DNA from: an uncultured Pseudomonadota bacterium
GTDB lineage: Bacteria; Myxococcota_A; Bradymonadia; Bradymonadales; GCA-2716585
Assembly: GCA_937123825.1 (NCBI GenBank)
Contig: CAKZKQ010000361.1
Span: 1-41,486, forward strand
DNA: 41,486 nt
Direction: 5' to 3'
Within the stretch, counting starts at the first letter, position 1; each line of letters starts with the position of its first letter. Below are positions 34,123 to 41,341 of the stretch, one piece after another. The notes under the pieces are model-generated. The model searched no databases. It was not told where the DNA came from and saw nothing but the letters and a program-made list of their open reading frames with translations. A program made the translations under genes and the position numbers.

Positions 34123-34989
34123 ATGACCAACAAGCTGACCCTGCTGCTGACGCTGATGACGGCGCTCCTGATGACGACGGTGGCCTGCAGCGACCTTGAA
34201 GAGGACTGCGACCCGGCCACCGACGAGGCCTGCATTTGCACGCTGGATGACGACGGGACCGAAGTCGATGACTGCATCGACAATGAGACTGACGACGGCG
34301 AGGCGTGCTCTTGCTCCACGGATCCAGGCCCGGACAATGAGCCAGAGTGCGGCAACGATGTCTGTGAAGAAGGCGAGACGCCCGACAACTGCTCGGCGGA
34401 CTGCGAAGAAGGCGGCCCGGTTTGCGGCAACGACGCTTGTGAAGAGGGCGAGGACGCCGAGAGCTGCGCGGCGGACTGCGATGATGACGGGCCGATCTCC
34501 GAGGCCCGCTTTGTCCTGCTCCAGGACGACACCCCCAGCGTCACTGAAGGGACCCCCGGTTCGGACGTGGACGCCATCGGCCTGATCAAGGGCGACGGCA
34601 GCGGCGAGTTCTTTGCCCAGACCCTCAGCGCCGAAAGCGATGTGTCTTGCGAAGGCAACGACGCCTGCGACACCAGCGCCCTACTGGACGCCCCTGATGT
34701 CGTGGTCGGAGGCGAGTGCTTTGGCGGCGGCGATGTGGACACCAACCTCTTCACCTCCCTCAACCAGGGCTTTGTCATCGTGGGCTTCTCGGGCGGCGAC
34801 AACGGTGACCAGATCATCGAAAACGGCGACTCCATCCACGTCTACGAAATCGGCGCCACTGAGTGCGGTCGCTTCGATGACGACCCCTACAGCGTCTCCG
34901 TGGGCGTCTCCGACACCGACACCGGCGCCTTTGTGGACCTCGCCGTGGGCGAAGGCAGCAACATCATCCCGGTTGAAGGCCTTCCCTGA
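34123..34989 (+). CDS. Cys-rich lipoprotein, paralog B
   Basis: A 288-residue family member and the longest. ATG 34123 has AGAGGGA upstream. Signal peptide to the lipobox TVAC (Cys22). Acidic Cys-rich part: CICTLDDDGTEVDDCID, CSCST, then two copies of CGNDxCEEGExxxxCxADC (76-94 and 101-119), a motif recurrent in this bacterial group. The core domain (about 130-288) has all family blocks, including DVDAIGLIKGDG, ECFGGGDVDT, LFTSLNQGFVIVGFSGGDNG and GRFDDDPYSVSVGVSD. Its core DNA is almost the same as that of paralog A on the other strand. The gene ends with a strong terminator and is first in the plus-strand series B-C-D-E. Confidence 0.85.
   Translation: MTNKLTLLLTLMTALLMTTVACSDLEEDCDPATDEACICTLDDDGTEVDDCIDNETDDGEACSCSTDPGPDNEPECGNDVCEEGETPDNCSADCEEGGPVCGNDACEEGEDAESCAADCDDDGPISEARFVLLQDDTPSVTEGTPGSDVDAIGLIKGDGSGEFFAQTLSAESDVSCEGNDACDTSALLDAPDVVVGGECFGGGDVDTNLFTSLNQGFVIVGFSGGDNGDQIIENGDSIHVYEIGATECGRFDDDPYSVSVGVSDTDTGAFVDLAVGEGSNIIPVEGLP
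34807..34859 (+). repeat. Right arm of a perfect 53-nt inverted repeat
   Basis: Exact reverse complement of 29509-29561. Encodes the DQIIENGDSIHVYEIGAT block of the family core domain. Confidence 0.9.
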
Positions 34990-35029
34990 ATCTTGACACA
35001 CATGATGCCTGCCATCTGACCACCCAAAG

Positions 35030-35064
35030 AGCAGCCGCTGAGATCGATCTCGACGGCTGCTTTT
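35030..35064 (+). terminator. Intrinsic terminator after paralog B
   Basis: AGCAGCCG (35030-35037) pairs with CGGCTGCT (35054-35061), with an inner GAGAT/ATCTC stem, followed by TTTT. Good hairpin and T-run, 41 nt after the stop. Confidence 0.85.
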
Positions 35065-35137
35065 ATGCTTTGCCTGGTCCACGCTCGGCACATTTCCAAC
35101 CCAAGGAAAATGCCACACTACCAAGAGGCACCAAAAA

Positions 35138-35854
35138 GTGAAGACCGTGTTACCAGCCTTGCTCCTTTGCACCCTTTGGGCTTGTGGAGCAGAAGAACTC
35201 AATGACAGCGCTGGAGATGGATGCCCTCCCGGCGCTGAGTGCATTTGTGAACTGGACTCGGACCAGACAGTGGTCGATGTTTGCATCGGCGGCGAAGAAA
35301 CGCCCCAGGGAGAGCCCTGCAGCTGCCGCGTTGTCCCGGAGGACACCCCACCAGAGCCCCCCCAAGGACCCGTTCGCTTTGTCCTTGTCCAAGACGAAAG
35401 CCCAATGGTCTCGGGGGAAACCCCGGGGCCAGACATTGACGCCGTGGGCCTGATCAAGAGGAACGGCACGGAGGTCTTCGCGGTGAATGTGAGCAGCCAC
35501 AGCGACGTGTCTTGTCAAGCCAACCTCGCCTGCGACGTCCAAGCGTTGCTTGGAGCCCCTGATGTGATCAACGACGGCGAGTGTTTTGGCGGCGGCAATG
35601 TGGACACCGACCTCTTCACCTCCCTCAACCAGGGCTTCGCCATCGTGGGCTTCTCGGGCGGCGACAATGGCGACCAAATCATCGAAAACGGCGACTCCAT
35701 CCACGTCTACGAGATCGGCGCCACTGCTTGCGGCCGCTTTGATGATGAACCTTACAGCGTCTCAATCGCTGTCTCAGACAGCGACACCAACGCCTTTTTT
35801 ACCTTGGCCGTGGGCGAAGGCAGCAACCCCATCCTGGTCCAGGGCCTCCCCTGA
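35138..35854 (+). CDS. Cys-rich lipoprotein, paralog C
   Basis: A 238-residue protein with a GTG start (35138) and AGAGG about 10 nt upstream. The signal peptide begins MKTV and ends LWAC-GAEE (Cys16), closely like paralog E, so C and E are probably sisters. The Cys-rich part is short (CPPGAECICELD, CIGG, CSC) and lacks the CGND repeats of B. The linker is Pro/Glu-rich. The core domain (about 79-238) follows the family: PGPDIDAVGLIK, ALLGAPDVINDGECFGGGN, LFTSLNQGFAIVGFSGGDNG, YEIGATACGRFDD, ending NPILVQGLP. It sits after the terminator of B, so it needs its own promoter between 35065 and 35137. Function unknown. Confidence 0.82.
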   Translation: MKTVLPALLLCTLWACGAEELNDSAGDGCPPGAECICELDSDQTVVDVCIGGEETPQGEPCSCRVVPEDTPPEPPQGPVRFVLVQDESPMVSGETPGPDIDAVGLIKRNGTEVFAVNVSSHSDVSCQANLACDVQALLGAPDVINDGECFGGGNVDTDLFTSLNQGFAIVGFSGGDNGDQIIENGDSIHVYEIGATACGRFDDEPYSVSIAVSDSDTNAFFTLAVGEGSNPILVQGLP

Positions 35855-35956
35855 CCCCCATGCGTATGCTGCCACTCAAAACACAGCCATTGAGCCGCCC
35901 ATCTTAACGACCACACTGGCATTTCCTGCGGTTATGCACACAACGAGGACTGCGCT

Positions 35957-36712
35957 GTGACTTCAACCCACCTCAAAATGCTCCAACCAATGCTGCTGGC
36001 AACGCTCCTGGTGATGGCGTTGGCGTGCGGTGAGGATGAGGGCGAGTGCGTTCCAGAAGCCGATGAGGGCTGTGTGTGTGTCCTTGATGCGGAAGACGTG
36101 ACCGTGGGGCAATGCGTCGACAATGAAACGCCCCAGGGGGAGCCGTGTTCTTGCTCGACGGGCCGCAGTAAAGGACCGGTTTGCGGCGACGATGTCTGTG
36201 AAGAAGGCGAAACCCCGGAGACGTGCAGCGACTGTGCCGCGCCAGCGCAGACGAGCAATACACGCCATGTCCTCGTGCGGGATCTGACGCTGATCGCCAG
36301 CGGCGAACACCCCGGCTTTGATCTGGACGCCATTGGTCTGATCAAAAGCGACGGGACCGAGTTCTTTGCGACCTACATCCTTGATACGAGCGAGGTGGAT
36401 TGCCTCAACAACGAAGCATCTTGCGACTTCTACGCCTTGATGGGCGCTCCCGACGCGGTGTGCGTCGATGGGGGCGTCAACCCCACGCTTTTTACATCGC
36501 TCAACCGGGGTTTTGTGGTGGTCGGCTTCGATGGCCAGATCGTCGAAAACGGCGACACCATCCGTGTCTATACACCGGGCTCCGATGGGTGCCTTCCTCA
36601 CGAAGAGGACTTCTACAGCGTCTCTGTGGGGACTCCAAACCAGGCGTTCGGCAGCTATTTGGAGATGGAGATGGAAGAAGAAGACGTCTTTCCTGTTGAG
36701 GGCATCCCGTGA
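35957..36712 (+). CDS. Cys-rich lipoprotein, paralog D (divergent)
   Basis: A 251-residue protein, GTG start 35957 with GAGG 8 nt upstream. Signal peptide to the lipobox ALAC (Cys24). The Cys-rich part (CVCVLD, CVDN, CSCST) and one CGDDVCEEGE unit are present. The core is the most drifted copy: it has DLDAIGLIKSDGTEFFATY, ALMGAPDAVCVDGG, LFTSLNRGFVVVGF and IVENGDTIRVY, but lacks the GGDNGDQ loop and the ECGRFDD block; instead it has PGSDGCLPHEEDFYSVSVG and an acidic Met/Glu-rich end (MEMEEEDVFPVEGIP). It probably binds something different or is under relaxed constraint. About 100 nt separates it from C; no terminator lies between them. E follows at 36799. Confidence 0.8.
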   Translation: MTSTHLKMLQPMLLATLLVMALACGEDEGECVPEADEGCVCVLDAEDVTVGQCVDNETPQGEPCSCSTGRSKGPVCGDDVCEEGETPETCSDCAAPAQTSNTRHVLVRDLTLIASGEHPGFDLDAIGLIKSDGTEFFATYILDTSEVDCLNNEASCDFYALMGAPDAVCVDGGVNPTLFTSLNRGFVVVGFDGQIVENGDTIRVYTPGSDGCLPHEEDFYSVSVGTPNQAFGSYLEMEMEEEDVFPVEGIP

Positions 36713-36798
36713 ACTGCGCCTCCACCGAGCCAAAGACCATGGTTTGGCGCTGCCCAAACCGTCTGACCACGACATTCGGTCAAAAGAGGACCAAGACC

Positions 36799-37569
36799 AT
36801 GAAAACTGTGCCCTTGACCCTGCTCCTGTGTCTCTTGTGCGCTTGTGGTGCAGAAGAGATCGTCTACCAGGACCCCGACACATCAAAATCCGATGTTTCC
36901 GATGAAGAAGGAGACAACGGCGACACCCAAGACAACAGCAACGATCGAGATGGCAGCAACACCCAAGACTGCCCCATCAACAACCCAGCGGCGTGCCCGT
37001 TCCCTGGGATCACCGTCGATCCTGACACCGGCTGTGTCTGCGCACCTTTGCCAGAAGACGAGCCGATCGAGCCCTCCTCTGGCGCATTCCGCTTTGTTCT
37101 CATCAAGGACGAGGCCCGCAGCACTCAAGGAGACACTCCTGGAGCAGACATCGACGCCATTGGGTTGATCAAGTCCAATGGTGTGGAGGTCTTTGCGATC
37201 ACGTTTAGCGACCAAAGCGCCGTGTCTTGCGACAGCAACGCAGCTTGTGACACCGCCGCGCTGCTCGGGCCTCCCGATGTGATCAACAACGGCGATTGCT
37301 TCGACAGCAACGGTGTGGACACTTCACTCTTCACCTCGCTCAACGAGGGCTTCGCCATTGTGAGCTTCTCGGGTGACGGCAACGGCGATCAGGTGATTGA
37401 GAACGGCGACGCCATCCACGTCTACGAGGTCGGCGCCACCGAGTGCGGCCGCTTTGATGACGACCCCTACAGCGTCTCTGTGAGCGTCTCTGATGCCGAC
37501 AATGGCGCCTTCATTGAAGTGGGCCGTGGCGCCGTGGGCGACAACGTCATCGAGGTTTCTGGCCTCTGA
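36799..37569 (+). CDS. Cys-rich lipoprotein, paralog E
   Basis: A 256-residue protein. I chose ATG 36799 with AAGAGGA upstream; a start at 36709 would overlap D and spoil the signal peptide. The signal MKTVPLTLLLCLLCAC-GAEE (Cys16) matches that of C. A long Asp/Asn/Ser/Thr/Gly-rich linker (about 22-55) replaces part of the Cys-rich region, followed by CPINNPAACPFPGITVDPD and CVCAPL. The core domain (about 96-256) has DIDAIGLIKSNGVEVFAI, CDTAALLGPPDVINNGDC, LFTSLNEGFAIVSFSGDGNG, YEVGATECGRFDDDPYSVSVSVSD and ends NVIEVSGL, the same end as paralog A. Converges on the sigma-factor gene, with only 35 nt between. Function unknown. Confidence 0.82.
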   Translation: MKTVPLTLLLCLLCACGAEEIVYQDPDTSKSDVSDEEGDNGDTQDNSNDRDGSNTQDCPINNPAACPFPGITVDPDTGCVCAPLPEDEPIEPSSGAFRFVLIKDEARSTQGDTPGADIDAIGLIKSNGVEVFAITFSDQSAVSCDSNAACDTAALLGPPDVINNGDCFDSNGVDTSLFTSLNEGFAIVSFSGDGNGDQVIENGDAIHVYEVGATECGRFDDDPYSVSVSVSDADNGAFIEVGRGAVGDNVIEVSGL

Positions 37570-37581
37570 GCCAACCTGAAG

Positions 37582-37595
37582 GGCTCGGGCGAGCC
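37582..37595. terminator. Short hairpin between convergent genes
   Basis: GGCTCG (37582-37587) and CGAGCC (37590-37595) pair, realistically as 5 bp with a 4-nt loop. No T-run. Weak candidate between paralog E and the sigma gene. Confidence 0.3.
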
Positions 37596-37604
37596 TCGGC
37601 GTGG

Positions 37605-38213
37605 TCAGTCGGTGGGGAACTGGTCGCGAAGCTGGCGCAGCTTCTTCTTAAGGCGCTCAAAGCGCTTGCGCAGCGCCGCCGTGCGGGCCTTGAAGGCCGC
37701 CGGATCTTCGGCGATGTCGGCCTGGGCGGTGACCTGGGCGATCTCCTTCCAGGACATGTTCTGGGCGATGCGCAGCATCAAAAGCTCGCGGTCTTCGTCG
37801 GGAAAGGCCTGGATCTGCTCCCAGAGCCAGCCGCGGGCCGAGGTCCGGCGCCAGATCGCCGTCGCCGTGCGGCCCCACTGGGCGCGCAGCGCCGCCTCTT
37901 GCTGGGTCTCAAGCTGACGCTCGCGCTTGTGACTGGCGCGGCGCTGGAACTTGAAGAAGGCGTTGCGCGCCACGGCATGAAGCCAGGTCCGCAAGGCGCT
38001 GCGGCCCCCAAAAGACCCCAACCCCGCCAGGACATCCACGCAAAAGTTCTGAAAGACCTCCATGGCCAGGTCTTCGTCCTTGCTCAGACCCAACAGGTAC
38101 CCAAAAATGGCCCCGCCATGGACATCGACAATGGCCTCCATCGCGTCCTTGGTCTCGCCCTGGGCGACCATGGCCACAATCTGCGCGTCGGTGTGCTGAT
38201 GGGATTCGGTCAC
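37605..38213 (-). CDS. Sigma-70 family (ECF-type) RNA polymerase sigma factor
   Basis: A 202-residue protein; GTG 38213 overlaps the kinase stop by 4 nt (GTGA) and has GGAGA upstream. Region 2 spans about 20-90: VDVHGGAIFGYLLGL, a DEDLAMEVFQNF segment in place of the usual DAED-type helix, and GGRSALRTWLHAVARNAFFKF, the promoter-melting region. Region 4 (about 130-200) has LWEQIQAFPDEDRELLMLRIAQNMSWKEIAQV, then an extended, strongly basic tail (RKRFERLKKKLRQL). The usual short linker between the two regions is rich in Arg and Gln. No anti-sigma gene is adjacent; the coupled gene is a Ser/Thr kinase, as in the ECF families that are activated by phosphorylation. Target promoters unknown. Confidence 0.88.
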   Translation of the reverse strand: MTESHQHTDAQIVAMVAQGETKDAMEAIVDVHGGAIFGYLLGLSKDEDLAMEVFQNFCVDVLAGLGSFGGRSALRTWLHAVARNAFFKFQRRASHKRERQLETQQEAALRAQWGRTATAIWRRTSARGWLWEQIQAFPDEDRELLMLRIAQNMSWKEIAQVTAQADIAEDPAAFKARTAALRKRFERLKKKLRQLRDQFPTD

Positions 38214-39151
38214 GGTGTCTCCCGCTTGAGCAAGGCGCTGAGTTCTTCCAATGCCACCCCGGCGTCCGCCGGGCGCTTGCTGCGATCTTTGGCCATGCAG
38301 CGCTCCACCCAACGCGCCACCGGCTGCGGCGCAGATGTCTGCGGCACTGACGGCGCCTCCTGAAGGTGCTGGCGGCCAAGGATCATGATGTTGCCCCCCT
38401 CAAAAGGCGGGCGACCCACAAGCATTTCGTACATCGTGCACCCAAAGCTGTAAACGTCGGCCTCGGGGCCAAGCTCCTGATCGAGCCAGATCTCAGGGGC
38501 CATGTACAACGGCGAGCCGATCGGCCCCTGGGTCCCCAAACTCTCCTCCATCATGCCCCTGGCGATGCCAAAATCCAATACGCGGGCCTGCTCCTGGCCC
38601 GGCTCACCCACCAGGAAGACGTTGCTGGGCTTGATGTCCCTGTGAATGATGCACCGCGAGTGGCGATGGGCGCAGCGCAACGCCGCCAGAACCTGCACCC
38701 CGATCTCTCCCGCCCTTGGCCAGCCCAAAGCGCCGCGAAAAATCACGTCCGAGAGCGGCTCGCCCTGCACGTACTCCATGGCCAGGTACAACACACCGCC
38801 GTCCTGCCCAGAGTCGATGACGCTGACGATGTTGGGGTGCTGGAGCGCGGCGGCGTGGCGCGCCTCGCGCTTGAAACGGTGGCGCAGGGTCGGATCGGCG
38901 GCGATGCTCGGGCGCATGATCTTCAACGCCACCGTCTGACCCGTGTCCAGATCGTCGGCGCGCCAGATCATCCCCATCGAACCCCCGCCAAGGCGCTCAA
39001 GCAACTCAAAGCGGTCCGACACCACCGAGCCCTCGCGCAGCTTCACGGTGGCCATCGACGCCGGGCGCATGTGCTGGGCAAAGAGCCCGCGCAGCTCCTG
39101 CTCAAAATCGTCGCCCTGCTCGTCGTCGTCTATGTCGCGCCCGTTCGTCAC
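38210..39151 (-). CDS. Ser/Thr protein kinase coupled to sigma factor
   Basis: A 313-residue soluble kinase with a GTG start at 39151 (GGAG about 11 nt upstream). After an acidic N-terminus the Hanks-type domain covers about 45-310: GGGSMG loop (55-60), Lys77, HRDIKPSN (170-177), DFG (193-195), APE (218-220), and a C-terminal helix region. All catalytic residues are present, so it should be active. It has no ATPase, TPR, membrane or PASTA part, unlike the two large kinases in this window. Its stop overlaps the start of the sigma-factor gene by 4 nt, so both are probably translated in fixed ratio and the sigma factor is the likely substrate. Divergent from the EEP lipoprotein gene. Confidence 0.93.
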   Translation of the reverse strand: MTNGRDIDDDEQGDDFEQELRGLFAQHMRPASMATVKLREGSVVSDRFELLERLGGGSMGMIWRADDLDTGQTVALKIMRPSIAADPTLRHRFKREARHAAALQHPNIVSVIDSGQDGGVLYLAMEYVQGEPLSDVIFRGALGWPRAGEIGVQVLAALRCAHRHSRCIIHRDIKPSNVFLVGEPGQEQARVLDFGIARGMMEESLGTQGPIGSPLYMAPEIWLDQELGPEADVYSFGCTMYEMLVGRPPFEGGNIMILGRQHLQEAPSVPQTSAPQPVARWVERCMAKDRSKRPADAGVALEELSALLKRETP

Positions 39152-39416
39152 CGCGCTTCATCTCCCAAACGGATCCCACACACCCATCATACCAGTGGCT
39201 CGCCACTCCAGGCACAGGTATACCCCCACTGGCCCACCAACGCCACAATCTCTCACCACACTGAAACCCAAACATCATAAGACAAGACCCAGCGGCTTTG
39301 TTCCCATAAACCAAGCCCCCGGCGCACCACACAGTCCCACAACCTCGACATCCAAACCCCAGCAAGGCCACAATGACCCCTGAACCGCGCCCACACACCA
39401 CCAAGGATGCAGCCCC
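39152..39416. promoter_or_regulatory. Divergent promoter region kinase 3 / EEP gene
   Basis: About 265 nt between divergent starts; it must carry promoters for the kinase-sigma pair and the EEP-YndJ pair. No clear boxes or hairpins seen. Confidence 0.4.
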
Positions 39417-40316
39417 GTGCCACCCCCGCACCCCACAAAACGAACATCGCCTGTCGTACTGGCGCTGGCGTTTGTGCTCTTGGCCCTTGGAGGCTGCGCG
39501 ACCTTCACCACGGTCCATCAACCGGTCCAGGACCCACACGAGGGCCTGCGCGTGGTCAGCTACAACATCGCCATGGAGCGACTCGAAGACGCCCAGGACC
39601 TGGCCGACCTGCTCAAACACCACCCGGCCCTGCGCGGCTTTGGCGTCCTCGGCCTCCAGGAGGTCTGCCAAAGATCAAAACTGCTTGGCCTGCTCAAAAC
39701 CACCAAGGACCGCCAGGACAGCGTCCACTTTGTCCCAGACAAGCCTCCCAAACCCAACGCCGCCGACAGCGACTGCAACAAGGGCCTGGCCACCGTCTCT
39801 CGCTGGCCCATTCAAGCGCGCGGCGTCATCCACCTGCCCCGCGTGCGCAACGTTCAGCGCAACGCCATCTGGACCGACATCCTCTGGACCCCCGGCCCAG
39901 AACACCCACCGCGCCCTTTGCGCGTCTACAACCTCCACCTGGACAACGCCAGCGCGGGAATACCCTCCGCCTGGGGACGTTGGTTGCAGATGAAGCGTGT
40001 GCTGGCCCACATCGAGCGCTGGCGCAACGCCCACCCGAATGCCGACATCATAGTCCTTGGAGACTTCAACAACTTCGGACAGGAGCCCAGACAGCCCTAC
40101 CCACCCGAGGCGACCATCGCGCGCGTCCAAAGCAAGCTCAACTCTGCCCTGGAACACTACCGCGCCACCCACGTCTCGTCCCACCAGACCGATTGGATCT
40201 TCTACGGCGGACAACTGCGCCTGCTTCAGGCCGGTGTGGCTTGCCTTTGGCGCTCCGATCACTTCCCAGTGGTGGCTGATCTGACCTCCACGGCGCTCGG
40301 ACCCCACACCCCATGA
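39417..40316 (+). CDS. Endonuclease/exonuclease/phosphatase-family lipoprotein
   Basis: A 299-residue protein; GTG 39417 has AAGGA 8 nt upstream. The signal peptide ends in the lipobox LGGC (Cys27), so it is lipid-anchored outside the cytoplasm. The EEP fold spans about 43-290, with its metal and catalytic landmarks in order: VVSYNIA (N50), LGLQEV (E82), VYNLHLDN, IIVLGDFNNFG, and the C-terminal SDHFPVVADL with the catalytic His. All key residues are present, so it should be an active phosphodiesterase or nuclease. In this superfamily exported members often cleave DNA, phospholipids or sphingolipids, so the substrate is open. It overlaps the next gene by 4 nt (ATGA). Confidence 0.9.
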   Translation: MPPPHPTKRTSPVVLALAFVLLALGGCATFTTVHQPVQDPHEGLRVVSYNIAMERLEDAQDLADLLKHHPALRGFGVLGLQEVCQRSKLLGLLKTTKDRQDSVHFVPDKPPKPNAADSDCNKGLATVSRWPIQARGVIHLPRVRNVQRNAIWTDILWTPGPEHPPRPLRVYNLHLDNASAGIPSAWGRWLQMKRVLAHIERWRNAHPNADIIVLGDFNNFGQEPRQPYPPEATIARVQSKLNSALEHYRATHVSSHQTDWIFYGGQLRLLQAGVACLWRSDHFPVVADLTSTALGPHTP

Positions 40317-41290
40317 CCCAAGACACCGCTCAAACCGCCCCATGGGCTCGCCGTGCCTCCCTGCTGGCCATCGCAGGCACCGTCACATGGCTCCTGAGCC
40401 TGCTCATCCCCATGCCCACCGACGATCTGACCGCCACCGTGGCGCGCCTGGTCACCCTGGGCCCACTGCTGATGGTCCCGCTTGGCCTCTCGCTCCTGCC
40501 CCAGACCCCCCAAACGCCCATGCCGTGGATGTACCGGGCGGCGATCATGCTCCAATGGCCCTGCGCGGCGCTGGCGCTGGGCTCTTTCTACCTCCCCCAA
40601 GGCATCGCCGCGGGCGCCATGGCCGTCCCGTGGCTGGGCGTGACGGGTTTGCTGGCGTTGACCGGCCTGGACCGGCTGCGCCAACACAAACTGGGCAACC
40701 TGGCCGAACTCTGCGCCACCTCAGCGCTGCTCTACATCCCCGTGGGCGCCGTGTGGTGGATCGCGCATCGCCTCAACATTGAACTGATGGGCTTCGATCT
40801 GATGATCGTCGTCCTGACCGCCGCCCACTTCCACTACGCGGGCTTCACCGCGCCCCTGATCGCCGGTCTGGTCGGCCGCGCCCTGCCCCCGCAACGCCCA
40901 CTTGCCTCCAAACTCTACCTCATCACCGGCGTCGCCGTCGTCGCAGGCCCCCCGCTGATCGCCATCGGCATCACCATCTCGCCGTTGTTGGAGGTGGTCT
41001 GCTCATTCATCCTGGCGGCGGGCCTGCTGGTGATGTCGGCGGTCATGATGTTCTTTGTCGCGCCCCGGCAGAGTTCCCCGGTCGCCTGGGTTCTGGTCTG
41101 CGTCTCGGCGCTCTCGCTGCTCTTGACCATGGCGCTGGCGTGCCTCTACGCCTGGGGCGAATACACTGGCCACAAAATCATCCTGATCCCGCGCATGGCG
41201 CAGGTCCACGGTCTGGTCAACGTCTTTGGCTTCTCGCTCTGCGGCCTGCTCGGCCTGCGCTTGGGCGCCCCAACCCAAGAAGAAAAATAA
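40313..41290 (+). CDS. YndJ-like integral membrane protein
   Basis: A 325-residue protein with about nine or ten hydrophobic helices. The family-type motifs are LTAAHFHYAGF in the middle (about residue 166-176) and MAQVHGLVNVFGFSLCGLLG at the C-terminus; both recall the Bacillus YndJ family. It has no signal peptide or large soluble domain, and ends in a short hydrophilic tail. Translationally coupled to the EEP lipoprotein by a 4-nt overlap, which hints at a joint role at the membrane. The conserved His residues inside helices could bind a metal or haem, but this is speculation. Function unknown. Confidence 0.75.
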   Translation: MTQDTAQTAPWARRASLLAIAGTVTWLLSLLIPMPTDDLTATVARLVTLGPLLMVPLGLSLLPQTPQTPMPWMYRAAIMLQWPCAALALGSFYLPQGIAAGAMAVPWLGVTGLLALTGLDRLRQHKLGNLAELCATSALLYIPVGAVWWIAHRLNIELMGFDLMIVVLTAAHFHYAGFTAPLIAGLVGRALPPQRPLASKLYLITGVAVVAGPPLIAIGITISPLLEVVCSFILAAGLLVMSAVMMFFVAPRQSSPVAWVLVCVSALSLLLTMALACLYAWGEYTGHKIILIPRMAQVHGLVNVFGFSLCGLLGLRLGAPTQEEK

Positions 41291-41295
41291 CAGGT

Positions 41296-41315
41296 CCAGG
41301 AAGCGTGCTTCCTGG
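41296..41315 (+). terminator. Hairpin after the YndJ-like gene
   Basis: CCAGGAAG (41296-41303) pairs exactly with CTTCCTGG (41308-41315), 4-nt loop, starting 6 nt after the stop. No T-run follows. Confidence 0.6.
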
Positions 41316-41322
41316 CGGGGGC

Positions 41323-41341
41323 GTGGGGGTAGCACCCCCAC
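41323..41341. repeat. Second hairpin and related G-rich element
   Basis: GTGGGGGT (41323-41330) and ACCCCCAC (41334-41341) form a perfect 8-bp stem with a 3-nt loop. A G-rich stretch near 41386-41408 resembles the left side of this element (GCGGGGGC, then A/G, TG, and more G), suggesting partial copies of a small dispersed palindrome. Confidence 0.4.

Noticed and set aside
34377..34480. Possible CRISPR-like short repeat in paralog B
   Set aside because: The two similar units encode the CGNDxCEEGE protein motif within a coding frame; only two copies, no spacers.
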